In this document: piece after piece, positions 23,201 through 31,489 of the stretch
Layout of the letters: the number at the start of each line of letters is the position of its first letter
Position numbering within the stretch: position 1 is the first letter of the stretch
NCBI GenBank assembly: GCA_015178975.1
Contig: WHVD01000155.1
Span: forward strand, 124,001 to 188,000
Direction: 5' to 3'
Source of the DNA: Hysterangium stoloniferum
Lineage: Eukaryota > Basidiomycota > Agaricomycetes > Hysterangiales > Hysterangiaceae
DNA length: 64,000 nucleotides
The notes under the pieces: model-generated
Database searches by the model: none
The model's input: the letters and a program-made list of their open reading frames with translations, nothing else
Told to the model about the DNA's origin: nothing
Program-made: the position numbers and the translations under genes

Positions 23201-24223
23201 ATGAGCTACCTTTCTCTTATACAAGGTGAAAGCTCACAACATGTGAAGAAATGTCGGTGTCTTGATCATGGTGTTGTCCATTGGTTTGGCCCTGGCTTCC
23301 TGTTCTCCCAACCAAAGGACACGAGAAGAATGAAGGGACCCCCTTCTTTGAGACCCCGTAATGGTATTCCATTCACATTGTTACGGCTAGTATATGCGAT
23401 GTGATTTCAGAGAGTAGTCATTGGAGTATATTCAACACCAGTGTAGAGAACCTCGCAGCGACTATTACAAGTGACTATCTTCACTTTAAAATTGTATCAA
23501 ATTATGTACCTCCATATAACTCTCAAGTTCGCGTCCTGTTTGAAATGATTGTCATTGATAAATAGGATATCCGTCTAGCCGCTGGGGGTGGCCGCGAGTG
23601 TATTCAATGCATGTATGGCATCAACGCGTGCATCATGCAGAGCGCGCTGCGGCGGCGAAACGTGACTGTATGTGCTCTTATATTTGCTCGGCCTATGGCA
23701 GATTTATCATCAAGTTTTCAATGCAAGAAAATTAGTTTAAGGAATTCGCCCAGCACATTGTGGAGGCCCTTGGTGGGAATATTATGGATCTTGTCGATTG
23801 AACATTATTACCCTGAAGGTATGATGAGCCTGAACGAGATGTCTAATCACGGCTAGTGCAAATGTATTCAACACATTTATGGGGACAACTCAGGAGCTCG
23901 CGGCGATAATGAAAAGTGACTATATAATTCTTACATAGGTTCAAACCATATAGATTTATAACATCTGCAACCCCGGCTGCAACCCTGGTTTGGTTGAGAT
24001 GTGTCGGCATCATCGAAGAGAAATAATTAGAAAGTGTGTCCAATCGATGGTGTGAGACCTTTGTCAGGGCAACCATGTGCCTTCAGCACTGATAGGGGGG
24101 TCTAATTAGACCGTGCTGACACACAAGTGGAAGGTGTGGCGACCACGCAAAGGAAGGAACCCGCGGTGGAATCTAATCTTTTAACCGAGTAATTGGAGAA
24201 TTTGTCGTTGGTCGTGCCGCGCA
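20283..24223 (-). pseudogene. Tandem-array gene, copy C: 3' part plus an embedded truncated unit
   Basis: At 20424-20700 lies the 3' exon seen in other copies (YINKIHPENSGLTLLFVL). The stretch 21.45-22.25 kb is a rearranged copy of exons 3 and 2: it has the GAGCTCTTCTACA region near 21640, the CCATTCCCCAGTCCGC region near 22115, and the CATCCCAACC region near 22200. Another 3'-exon relative follows at about 22237-22461. The stretch 22.6-24.2 kb is the common block also found at 3.0-4.6, 34.5-36.1 and 49.3-50.9 kb. Around 21.06-21.14 kb is an AT-rich insertion without homologue in the window. The copy is cut at about 24223 by the virus-derived block. Its 5' exons resume at 30283. Confidence 0.5.
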
Positions 24224-24282
24224 AAATGTTATTCTTCTTCTAAAGTTTTAAGTATTTTATTTCTTGTATTCTCATCATTTAA

Positions 24283-24350
24283 ACTATCTATTTTAAAGTT
24301 ATAAGTTATACTATCTATTTTAAAGTTATACTATCTATTTTAAAGTTATA
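24283..24350 (+). repeat. Three copies of ACTATCTATTTTAAAGTTAT in the virus-derived block
   Basis: The 20-bp unit is repeated upstream of the D5-like frame. The same unit recurs at 25458-25536 and, inverted, at 26009-26046. All lie between frames or overlap a frame end, so it behaves like intergenic punctuation. Confidence 0.8.
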
Positions 24351-24417
24351 ATTTTTATTTTCAAATAATAATCCTTTTAAAACGGCTTTTGAGTTATTTT
24401 TATCATTTATCAGAATA

Positions 24418-24735
24418 ATGTTTTGGATTAGGGGTCCCGAATGGAAATGGGATAAAATTACACAAGATTGTGAGAACATTATATCTGATATAATATATGA
24501 ATCAGTAGTGGATACTGTAACCTTCTGTAATAAGGAATGGTGGATTTTTAAAGATAAGATATGGAAGAAAAGTGGAGAAAGTTATATGTGGACTGTTTTA
24601 TCAAAATACTTTAAAGAGTTCTTAATAGGAGAGGGATATAGAAATAGTAACATTATAGGATCGTTGATCAACTATATAGGATCTGTATCTGTAAGATTCC
24701 CAAAATACCTAATAAATGATCCATCCTTGTTATGA
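24418..24735 (+). pseudogene. D5-like primase-helicase fragment (virus fossil)
   Basis: The 105-codon frame contains EWWIFKDKIWKKSG followed by a helical stretch, a pattern typical of the D5 N-terminal region preceding the helicase in large DNA viruses. It is far shorter than the full protein (usually over 700 residues), so only a part remains. Such proteins prime and unwind viral DNA at the fork. It converges with and slightly overlaps the helicase-like frame on the other strand. The assignment rests on a short pattern. Confidence 0.45.
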
Positions 24736-25148
24736 TGATGATTGAAGGCATCTAATCTTTCTTGCATATTCGGACAGATTTCACCACTACCTACACATAT
24801 AGTATATCTTTTCCTTCTATCGTTTATTTGTTGGCCAAAATATAATTCGTAACCATGAGCTTCAAGGATTTTTGATAATAGTAGTAGTCCCGAACCATGG
24901 ACCTCGTCCATAGAGATAAATATACTTCCATTGGCTCCTTCTATATTCCTCATTAGTTTGTAGTATGTTTTATAGCTGATAGTATTTAAACTTGTTTCTA
25001 TGGACAAACAAATTGATAACCAATTGTCATATAGAGAATGCTTAGTTATCTGGGTTTTAGATTGATAACTAATTGACTTCCCAGGAACTTTCATAATCCT
25101 ATGAAAGCACTTCTTCAGGTCCTCTAGTACTACAAATACATAGAACAA
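24672..25148 (-). pseudogene. SF2 helicase C-terminal-region fragment, D6/D11-like (virus fossil)
   Basis: The 158-codon frame contains NIEGANGSIFISMDEVHGSG, LLLLSKILEAHGYELYFG, RYTICVGSG and FNHHHNKDGS. This order matches the start of the C-terminal helicase lobe in NCLDV helicases of the D6R/D11L or early-transcription-factor group. Those proteins act in viral transcription. The part is incomplete. A piece with helicase motif VI from the same kind of protein lies separately at 28748-28885. Confidence 0.55.
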
Positions 25149-25324
25149 GGTACATATTTTCTACATTATCAGGTTGTCGGAAGTACATTTTCTATATTCA
25201 TATAAATCTTAGAAGTCTTAAAGAGTTTTAAAAATAAGTTCGAAATTAGAAAAGGATGTTTATATAGAAATTAAGTATATTATTTACCTTCTATATAAAA
25301 CTTCCCTAGAGACAAACTGAGCAT

Positions 25325-25373
25325 CAGCCAATTGGAAAGGTAAAATGGGCTGGCGGATCCCAGCTTCGATCCG
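25325..25373. ncRNA. Two adjacent stem-loops, possible decayed tRNA-like element
   Basis: CAGCC (25325-25329) pairs with GGCTG (25348-25352) around a loop containing AATTGG. CGGATC (25354-25359) pairs with GATCCG (25368-25373) around CCAGCTTC. TTCGATCC resembles a tRNA B box, and the first loop resembles a D loop. A full cloverleaf could not be drawn. This GC-rich island stands out in the AT-rich block. Confidence 0.25.
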
Positions 25374-25457
25374 AGTAGGTCTAAGGATATTGATATAAAA
25401 AATATGAATAACTTTATCCTCGAATAAATAGCTAATATTATTTTAAAAATTATATTA

Positions 25458-25536
25458 GCTATCTATTTTAAAGTTATACTATCTATTTTAAAGTTATACT
25501 ATCTATTTTAAAGTTATACTATCTATTTTAAAGTTA
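25458..25536 (+). repeat. Four tandem copies of the CTATCTATTTTAAAGTTATA unit
   Basis: This is a perfect or near-perfect tandem of the 20-bp intergenic unit, about 100 bp before the ATG of the 25640 frame and after the helicase-like frame on the other strand. It contains the self-complementary core TTTAAA. Confidence 0.85.
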
Positions 25537-25639
25537 AATTTCATTCTCTTTGAAAAGATAGAAGGAATAAATTTAAATTCTATTTGGAAAAAATTAGATC
25601 TTAGTAATAAAAAAAAAAGGTATTCATTTTTAACTTACA

Positions 25640-26023
25640 ATGAGTAACAAACCATTATATGTCTCATCCGATCTTTTTAATATTAAGAAAGTATCATTGG
25701 AAGAAGTCCAAGATGGAGATATAAGAAGAACAAAGGTAAAGTATAGATACTCTGATGGAGAGATTAGGGATTTATGTAGAACTAGGAAAAGTATATTAGA
25801 TGAAATCATTTATAATTGGGAAACACCTCATTGGTCTATATCCAATCCTAGATCTGACAAACCTAAAAGCTCACAACTCACTGGTCTACAAAACATAATC
25901 CTAAACGAGTCTATCATAGATAGTTCTAAGAATATGATAGGTCTACAACAGTTCAATATAGAGTGTGAGTTTTATAATGGAATATATAAGCTACTAACAA
26001 CAAATGGAATAACTTTAAAATAG
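25640..26023 (+). CDS. Unrecognised 127-residue frame in the virus-derived block
   Basis: It starts MSNKPLYVSSDLF and contains TKVKYRYSDGEIRDL and a run of hydrophilic residues. It has no membrane segment. The last codons ATAACTTTAAAATAG coincide with the inverted 20-bp repeat, so the gene end and the repeat are one unit. The opening SSDLF / VKYRYSDG style is reminiscent of small structural or DNA-binding proteins of large DNA viruses. I cannot name a family. As part of a fossil block it may be incomplete. Confidence 0.4.
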   Translation: MSNKPLYVSSDLFNIKKVSLEEVQDGDIRRTKVKYRYSDGEIRDLCRTRKSILDEIIYNWETPHWSISNPRSDKPKSSQLTGLQNIILNESIIDSSKNMIGLQQFNIECEFYNGIYKLLTTNGITLK

Positions 26024-26046
26024 ATAGTATAACTTTAAAATAGATA
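26009..26046 (-). repeat. Two inverted copies of the 20-bp unit at a gene end
   Basis: ATAACTTTAAAATAGATAGT is repeated twice. It is the reverse complement of the arrays at 24283 and 25458. The stop codon of the 25640 frame lies inside the first copy, which suggests a role in 3'-end formation. Confidence 0.8.
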
Positions 26047-26050
26047 TTTT

Positions 26051-26414
26051 TTACCTCTGAAGTAGAGGTTTTTTTAGTTGGAAATGGGTTTTTTCCAAAC
26101 GATCTGAACGTTTCTGTAAAATCCTCTCCTTGTTCATCCTAATCCTCTGCTGATATGGAGCCCATAGCTCCTGTGAACCGGGGTTCTTTTTCTGTGGCCA
26201 GCTTCCACAAACTACTAGACCCAAATTTACTCCCCTTGCTTTTACTCTCAAAAGGCATATCTAGACGTCTATTAACTGATATAAAAACTTCCTGGTAAAT
26301 CATTTTGTTAATTCTATATATCTTACCTTTTAAAAAATAATGTACATAATTCCGATAAAAATAAGGATGTTGGATATACGTAATAACTGGTGTTAACGTC
26401 TTACCACAGATCTG
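26051..26414. other. Spacer in the virus-derived block
   Basis: A 66-codon minus frame (26051-26251) rich in Lys, Arg and Gln is open but has no recognisable motif. The rest is AT-rich. Nothing else was assigned. Confidence 0.3.
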
Positions 26415-26882
26415 TTGGAAATACCATTGGTATCTATTCTTAGATCCTTAAACTTGGTTATTCTCGTTAATGAAGTATCGAAGGAGATATCCCTCTTACT
26501 AAGTTCATTCCTACGAATCATATCAGCGTCACAATATGACTATCCAAACTTTGATAAGTTTATAAGAATTCTAAGAAGAACTGAAAAATTAAATGTTTTA
26601 CAGATAGGTGGATCTCACCTGAATAGTGGAAGAATGGTAGATGAGATCCTAAGTAGTATAGAGAATTCTAGTAATACTTCCTTAACTACTATAATATTTC
26701 TAGGAGAAATAGAAACAGTTATCAATGGAGAATCAATGAGGAAATTACTAGAAAAAAAGAAAAAAAGAATAACAACAGGTTTTAACACTGATACAGATTT
26801 TAGGGCTAACCTTTTCCCCACCAGATATAAAATACTGTATTCTTATTATAACCCTCTAATAAGGATGAACAGGTTCTTATGA
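26415..26882 (+). CDS. Unrecognised 155-residue frame in the virus-derived block
   Basis: It starts MEIPLVSILRSLNLVILVN and has a mid segment with KLNVLQIGGSHLNSGRMVDEI, then EKKKKRITTGFNTDTDF. The middle resembles a nucleotide-binding or Rossmann-like strand-loop, but no diagnostic residues are visible. It is followed within about 60 bp by the 3' end of the opposite-strand 26945 frame. Function is unknown. Confidence 0.35.
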   Translation: MEIPLVSILRSLNLVILVNEVSKEISLLLSSFLRIISASQYDYPNFDKFIRILRRTEKLNVLQIGGSHLNSGRMVDEILSSIENSSNTSLTTIIFLGEIETVINGESMRKLLEKKKKRITTGFNTDTDFRANLFPTRYKILYSYYNPLIRMNRFL

Positions 26883-26944
26883 AGAATAATAGGACACTCT
26901 TTCTAGGAAATATCTGTTTCAATATTTCTATTAACCCTTCCATA

Positions 26945-27670
26945 TCAGATTCGGGAATATACTCGAGGTATCATAAATTGGAAGTCCTCAAATTTGGGAT
27001 CGTCATTTACAAATACTAACAATTTTGTAACATTGTTCAAAAGTTCCAATATTTCTTTCATAGCATTAAATTCTAAGGAAAATGCATTACCTAAAATCCT
27101 ATAATACATACTATGATAATACGTATTCCTATATTTTATATACAAGTACTTCAAAAGTTCTAGGATCATTTGTTGTGATCTACTTATATACTCCAATATT
27201 AGAATACCTTCTAACATTAATATTTTATGTTTCACATCTTTACTTCGTAAATATTCCAAACATTTTGTCTTATCATCAAAATATAAATCGATATCTACTT
27301 CTACATTATCGTTTATATAATAGGCTTCATCTTGTAAGTTATATTTGAGTAAATGGAAGACGGCTAAGAGAGTGTATTGTGTAGATCCTTCTAAAAATGC
27401 TACATTGTATTCTAGATTCATCAAAAATTCTCTAATTCTTTCTAGGTTTATAGTAGATATATCTACAGCGTTAGAATGTACTACTGTTGTATCTATTGAT
27501 AAAAAGTGGAGGATAGTAGATACGGTGGGATTGGGTATACCCAAAAGCCTTAACAAAGAACAGATAGAAATACATCTACTAATTGTTATAGAAGGTTCTT
27601 GTTCAATATGATCCAATAAATTTTTGGTTACGGGAACCAAATAGAAAATGGGAATCATATCTATATACAA
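26945..27670 (-). CDS. Unrecognised 241-residue frame, start related to the next gene
   Basis: The N-terminus IPIFYLVPVT matches the FYLVPVT segment of the adjacent 27603-28271 frame, so this may be a tandem relative whose front part is lost. The remainder is leucine- and tyrosine-rich and mostly helical (SICSLLRLLGIP, ILELLKYLYIKYRN), without catalytic motifs. It overlaps the next frame by 68 bp in a different frame. Whether it is viral or captured from a fungus cannot be told from sequence alone. Confidence 0.4.
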   Translation of the reverse strand: MYIDMIPIFYLVPVTKNLLDHIEQEPSITISRCISICSLLRLLGIPNPTVSTILHFLSIDTTVVHSNAVDISTINLERIREFLMNLEYNVAFLEGSTQYTLLAVFHLLKYNLQDEAYYINDNVEVDIDLYFDDKTKCLEYLRSKDVKHKILMLEGILILEYISRSQQMILELLKYLYIKYRNTYYHSMYYRILGNAFSLEFNAMKEILELLNNVTKLLVFVNDDPKFEDFQFMIPRVYSRI

Positions 27671-28271
27671 AAGAGATCTTTATAAATCTGCCAGTAGTAT
27701 GGAATTCAAAGCCAAAATAATAATAGTTGGCTGCTACGGCTTCAGCTATAACTTGAGGTTCAGGATCTTTATTATTATAGAATCTTTTATCTTCTTGTAA
27801 AAGAAGTAAGATCTCATCTTTCTTTCTTATAATACAAACATCAGTTTGAGCCAAAGGTTTCATTCCATCACTTATTCTTTTAGGTATTTTGGGGATATAA
27901 CATAGTACTTCAGTATTATTAGTAGGATATTGACCAGTTATGATACAATTACTAAGTTCCATAGTAACAGGTACTAAATAAAATCTTGGGTAGGTACCTA
28001 TCATAGTAATACATGGTATTACCATCTTGTTCAGTATTCTATCTTCTTCCTTTCTCATTCTATTATTTTCCTGAAAAGCTGCTACGGCTTCGGCTATTAC
28101 TTCAGGATCTTTATTATTATAGAATCTCTTATCATCTTGGACTATTAGAAGAAATTCTCTTTTCTTTTGTATAAGACATATATCTGTTTGAGCATTAGAG
28201 TTTTCTCCACATATTACTAGTGGAATAGAATGTCTCGTTCTTAACAATCTTTTATTGGTTTTGTATCTCAT
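27603..28271 (-). CDS. Fungal-type protein with a duplicated PD-(D/E)xK-like module
   Basis: A block of about 40 residues occurs twice: AQTDICLIQKK...QDDKRFYNNKDPE...VIAEAVAA, then AQTDVCIIRKK...QEDKRFYNNKDPEPQVIAEAVAA. Between them is IPCITMIGTYPRFYLVPVTM. I recall the pattern QTDV-C-L...QEDK...DPEPQxIAEAIAAFQ...ITMIGT.P.FY.VPVT from uncharacterised Agaricomycete proteins. The Asp of QTD plus E/D-x-K and the following Gln-containing helix fit a PD-(D/E)xK nuclease-like fold; this is inference. Its presence amid virus-derived genes suggests exchange between virus and fungus. Confidence 0.5.
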   Translation of the reverse strand: MRYKTNKRLLRTRHSIPLVICGENSNAQTDICLIQKKREFLLIVQDDKRFYNNKDPEVIAEAVAAFQENNRMRKEEDRILNKMVIPCITMIGTYPRFYLVPVTMELSNCIITGQYPTNNTEVLCYIPKIPKRISDGMKPLAQTDVCIIRKKDEILLLLQEDKRFYNNKDPEPQVIAEAVAANYYYFGFEFHTTGRFIKISFVYRYDSHFLFGSRNQKFIGSY

Positions 28272-28747
28272 AATTAGAAATAATTCTCTAGCAAAATCAT
28301 CTATAACATTTTACATTAAATATGAAGTATTGTTTTAAGAATTAACACATAGTATTAGGTATAATATAAAGGAATATTATTATATTATTATATTATTATA
28401 TTATATTATTACTTTAAAATGAAATAATAAATATATTAATCTTATCTATAAGATAGATGGCTAACATAATAAGAAGTGCTAATCCCGTAGGATTTTATTA
28501 CTACTGATTTGTCTTTGTAAGAGTTTTATATAAAAACAAGTAAATATTCTCCTCTTAAAAGATCTAAGAAGTAGTTATTTATAGTTTTAAAAATATATTA
28601 TTATATTATTATTTTATTATTTTAATGACTCCTACTTCTACATATCCTTTCATATGTTTTTATTTCATTCCAAATACTTTCTTTTGTCCCATCCTCGTAT
28701 CCACTTCTCATCTTTCGTTACTGTAAATAATTTAAAACTCTCCCATC
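28272..28747. other. Low-complexity spacer in the virus-derived block
   Basis: A TTA/TAT microsatellite occupies about 28376-28412, and other A/T runs follow (28590-28622). A short minus-strand coding-like stretch at about 28620-28720 (ESIWNEIKTYERICRSR) follows the helicase motif VI piece. No further gene was seen. Confidence 0.4.
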
Positions 28748-28885
28748 TTATTTATCTGGACTTAAAGTAAAATTGGCAGGACTATCAGCTACAACATATA
28801 CATATATTTCAACATTTCTATCCTTACTTTTAAGCATATGATGTGAGTTACTTCTTACTACTCTTCCTATTGCTTGTGTTATCTT
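28748..28885 (-). pseudogene. SF2 helicase motif VI region (virus fossil)
   Basis: The minus strand reads QAIGRVVRSNSHHMLKSKDR and then VEIYVYVVADS. Q-x-I-G-R-x-x-R-x-x-S-H is the motif VI form of the NCLDV D6/D11-type helicases, and it is followed by the usual hydrophobic strand. It lies about 3.6 kb from the other helicase piece, next to the polymerase piece. Confidence 0.65.
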
Positions 28886-28985
28886 GGATGTCTTCTATAT
28901 ATCTTACACAAAATGAGTTATCTCGAATGTCGAACACGTATGATATTCTAGAATGTTTATATCCAAGCGAAAGTTGTAGTTTTAC

Positions 28986-29405
28986 TTGGGTCATTATATG
29001 TGTTCAAGTACTATAACTAGTATAGGAAGAGAAATGTTAAAAAATGTAGCATCCTACATAGAAGACAATGGATTAAAAGTAGTATACGGTGATACAGACT
29101 CTTGTGTTATATACTTTGAAGGATATTCATCTAAGGAAGATTGTATAAAAATTACTAATTTGATATGTCAAAACATAAATAAGTTACTTCCCAAGCCTAT
29201 GTTATTAAATTTTGAAGAATATTATGATATAATGTTATTCTTTTCTAAGAAAAGATATGTTATGTTTAAGGATGAAGAAGTATCATTTAAAGGAGTTGCT
29301 ACAGTACGTAGCAATTATTGTCCATTTGGTAAAAAATGCTACAAAGGTATAATAGATTTAATAGGAAAGAGAAGTGATAAAGAAGTAATAAAAGATTATA
29401 ACTAA
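28986..29405 (+). pseudogene. Family B DNA polymerase, catalytic palm/thumb part (virus fossil)
   Basis: The 139-codon frame contains SSTITSIGREML (just after motif B), VVYGDTDSCVIYF (motif C, the metal-binding DTD), LNFEEYYDIMLFFSKKRYVM (the KKRY motif) and FKGVATVRSNYCPFGKK. The SITSxGR form and the KKRY / KG-x-x-x-x-R order indicate a nucleic-acid-primed replicative polymerase of delta or large-DNA-virus type. They do not fit the protein-primed polymerase of linear plasmids. Only about 15 percent of a normal polymerase is present. It is the best lineage marker in the block. Confidence 0.85.
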
Positions 29406-29531
29406 ATATTTGAACTTATTTCTATTAGGAAGTCTATTCTTCTTTAATCCTATATAGTAGCCTTCATTCCATGGTTCTTCTTTTATAAGACAGGTACCCC
29501 ACTTGATATTTTTGAACATATAATTATAATG

Positions 29532-29592
29532 CATATTATGTTACACATAATATCTCATCTTATTTCATTTTTAAAATGAAATAAGATGAGAT
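29532..29592. terminator. Two perfect palindromes between virus-derived frames
   Basis: ATATTATGT TAC ACATAATAT (about 29532-29552) is followed by a 20-bp arm 29552-29571, one spacer base, and its exact reverse complement 29573-29592. Lying about 130 bp after the polymerase frame and 20 bp before the next ATG, it resembles hairpins that mark transcript 3' ends in some large DNA viruses. That role is inferred. Confidence 0.6.
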
Positions 29593-29611
29593 GCAATCTA
29601 CTATATAAGTA

Positions 29612-29848
29612 ATGTCTCCAGTACCGGAAACCCTGTATAAAATGTTAGAAAGTTTTTTGGAACTCAAAGTGAAAGATCCTACTATACGACAGAAAGCTTT
29701 AGAAGCTAGGTCCAAGTATTCTATAAGTTTCCTAGACTGCTTAGGAAGTAAATCTTCATTACCCGGATACTCAAAATCTAGTACTTCTTTATTTATGGAT
29801 ATTTTTATGTTATCTAATGTATTATCTTTTCATAGATCTTTTCTATAG
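29612..29848 (+). CDS. Unrecognised 78-residue frame in the virus-derived block
   Basis: It starts MSPVPETLYKMLESFLELKV, is predicted helical, then serine-rich (GSKSSLPGYSKSSTSLFMD). It starts 20 bp after a perfect palindrome, as expected for the next gene. The end overlaps the 3' end of the opposite-strand frame by 35 bp. No family is recognised. Confidence 0.35.
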   Translation: MSPVPETLYKMLESFLELKVKDPTIRQKALEARSKYSISFLDCLGSKSSLPGYSKSSTSLFMDIFMLSNVLSFHRSFL

Positions 29849-30221
29849 AAGATCTATATTGTATAGATTGCTTATTTCTATGATATTTTGATATCATATT
29901 TATTAAAATAGAATATGAATGGGATAAATCTGATGGCCATTCTATATCATCACTTGGTCTTATACCAGGTGGTGGAGGTTCGATATTTTCTTCAAATGTT
30001 ATATCCAAGATTCTTTTTATAATATCTATGATTTCTTTTCTAGATGAAATTATTAGTTTCCCTAATTGGGAACGTATATCTTTAATATCAAATTTTACAT
30101 TTCCAAATCCCTCTAGGTTATTTCTTCTTTCTAAGACATAAGAATCTATAGTATTCTTCTTTTCTTCTATATAACCTTTTCCAAGAATCAAAGTATATCT
30201 TATATTATTTTTTACTACCTT

Positions 30222-30252
<31 letters not shown>

Positions 30253-30377
30253 ATCTTTTCTAATTGGGAAATCTTTCCCAGGGGTGATGTGTCTCTATAA
30301 ACGCCGGGGCAGTAAAAGAAGGCCCAAGCCAAGAATGTCATGAGGTCGGTAGTGTGGCCTTTGCTGCTCCCCCGCAT
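29814..30377 (-). other. Open frame that reads from host exon 3 into virus-derived sequence
   Basis: The first about 30 residues (MRGSSKGHTTDLMTFLAWAF) are exon 3 of array copy C. From about residue 33 the frame continues into AT-rich block sequence for about 155 residues (lysine- and isoleucine-rich, then PPPPGIRPSDDIEW). The frame stays open across the junction at about 30283. The virus-derived part has no recognised domain. The chimera probably arose by chance at the insertion edge. Confidence 0.5.
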
Positions 30378-31198
30378 GTGTGAAATTATCGGGACACTCC
30401 CTAAAATTTCCGTCGCTCGTCTCCGAATTTGAGGCGGGTATATAGGTCTACGACTCAGATATGAGTATTTCCGGTGTATTCAATGATTGAGGTATCCCTA
30501 CCTCGCTAAATCAGCACTATCCTGAACTAGTCTTCCCAGTTTTAGCGGCGTAAGATGCTTGTGTAGCAACTTGCCAAAGGCACCATGGTATTGTAACAAA
30601 CGGGTGATTTCCCGGTATATTGTCAGCTTTGCGATCAGCGAAGCTGTCTTAGCACCGTGAAGGACTTTCATCCCAACCCTTTCCAAACCGACTCCACAGT
30701 AATACCCGGGGCCAATCTCAATACTTGACATTGTCCCCTGACTCCGCGAGATCATTCCCCAGTCATCGGCATGACTGGAATAGGGGCTGAGGTTGGATGC
30801 CGTGTTGGTGGATCTCTTAACAACATTCGGTGGGTCATGATAGCCCGTTTCTCCTTGACACTGAATGCGCAGCATGTGACACACATCGCATGGAAATAGC
30901 ATTACACTTTACTCACCCACTCGTCAACCCAAATCTCTATATGGTTTGCAGACAGCTGTGTGTGTTGCCTACCATCCGGGGCCCGATAACATAAATCATG
31001 GCCGGGTTCGTTCCAACCCCATCGTTTTCGAAGCTTCTCCTTGATCACATCTCTCATCCCTTTCACGATCTCGTCCCGTTTCTCTGAAGTCGATACACCC
31101 GGGGAAACTAAGGGTGGTAGCTCTTCAATGTCTTCAAGGTAGATCCCAGCCGTTGCCGAATCATCATTCCCCAGAGTCGTCTCGTTGGAAGTAGACAT
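30283..31198 (-). pseudogene. Tandem-array gene, copy C: exons 1, 2 and start of exon 3
   Basis: Exon 1 is 30917-31198, the intron 30861-30916 (56 bp), exon 2 30502-30860, the intron 30448-30501 (54 bp), and exon 3 from 30447 to the virus junction at about 30283. The motifs CxEPGHDLC-type cluster (here WNEPGHDLCY), GPGYYCGVGLERVG and RGSSKGHTT are all present. All splice sites are canonical. The gene is cut by the virus-derived insertion, so it cannot encode the normal downstream part. Confidence 0.6.
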
Positions 31199-31489
31199 TG
31201 GTGGGTAGCAGTCTTACTTACACGAGAAGGGGGTGCCTCGCCTTTATTCCCCCATTGGTCGGAGAGTTAATTCCACCAAGGTACAGCCTTATGGCCGTGC
31301 TTACACAGGATTCACAGCATGTCATCCCTGCCATCGGAAGCAAAATCCCTTCACCTTCCTTAACCAATATAGATTCCAGTGGACGTAGTGACTTTACTAC
31401 TTTCTTATGCCTTCTTCTGAAGGCTCACACAGTATCTAATAATATTTTAGACAATTGTGACCCCATGATATAGTATTTAAGGGTGTTAT

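Larger units (their letters stand above)
24224..30282. mobile_element. Virus fossil: insertion of Nucleocytoviricota (giant-virus-like) DNA, about 6.06 kb
   Basis: Base composition changes abruptly to very AT-rich at about 24224 and back at about 30283. Both edges cut array copy C at points identifiable by comparison with 56470 and 57316; about 0.8 kb of the array unit is absent. The parts, all partial, are a D5-like primase-helicase piece, SF2 helicase pieces at two places, the catalytic part of a DNA polymerase B, several unassigned frames, and a gene resembling a basidiomycete family. Genes are closely spaced on both strands with repeated intergenic motifs and palindromes, as in large DNA viruses. 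It is clearly broken, with at least several disruptions and rearranged gene order. No flanking duplication was seen. Age is uncertain, but long frames and sharp composition suggest it is not very old. Confidence 0.8.

Noticed and set aside
28986-29405. Polymerase piece as part of a linear mitochondrial plasmid
   Set aside because: The SITSxGR, KKRY and KG-x4-R pattern fits nucleic-acid-primed polymerases, and helicase and D5-like pieces accompany it. Plasmid polymerases are protein-primed and travel with a phage-type RNA polymerase, which is not seen.
24224-30282. Target-site duplication or transposon ends around the virus-derived block
   Set aside because: No matching flanking duplication or terminal repeat was seen, and about 0.8 kb of the array unit is missing. 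This fits repair-type integration rather than transposition.
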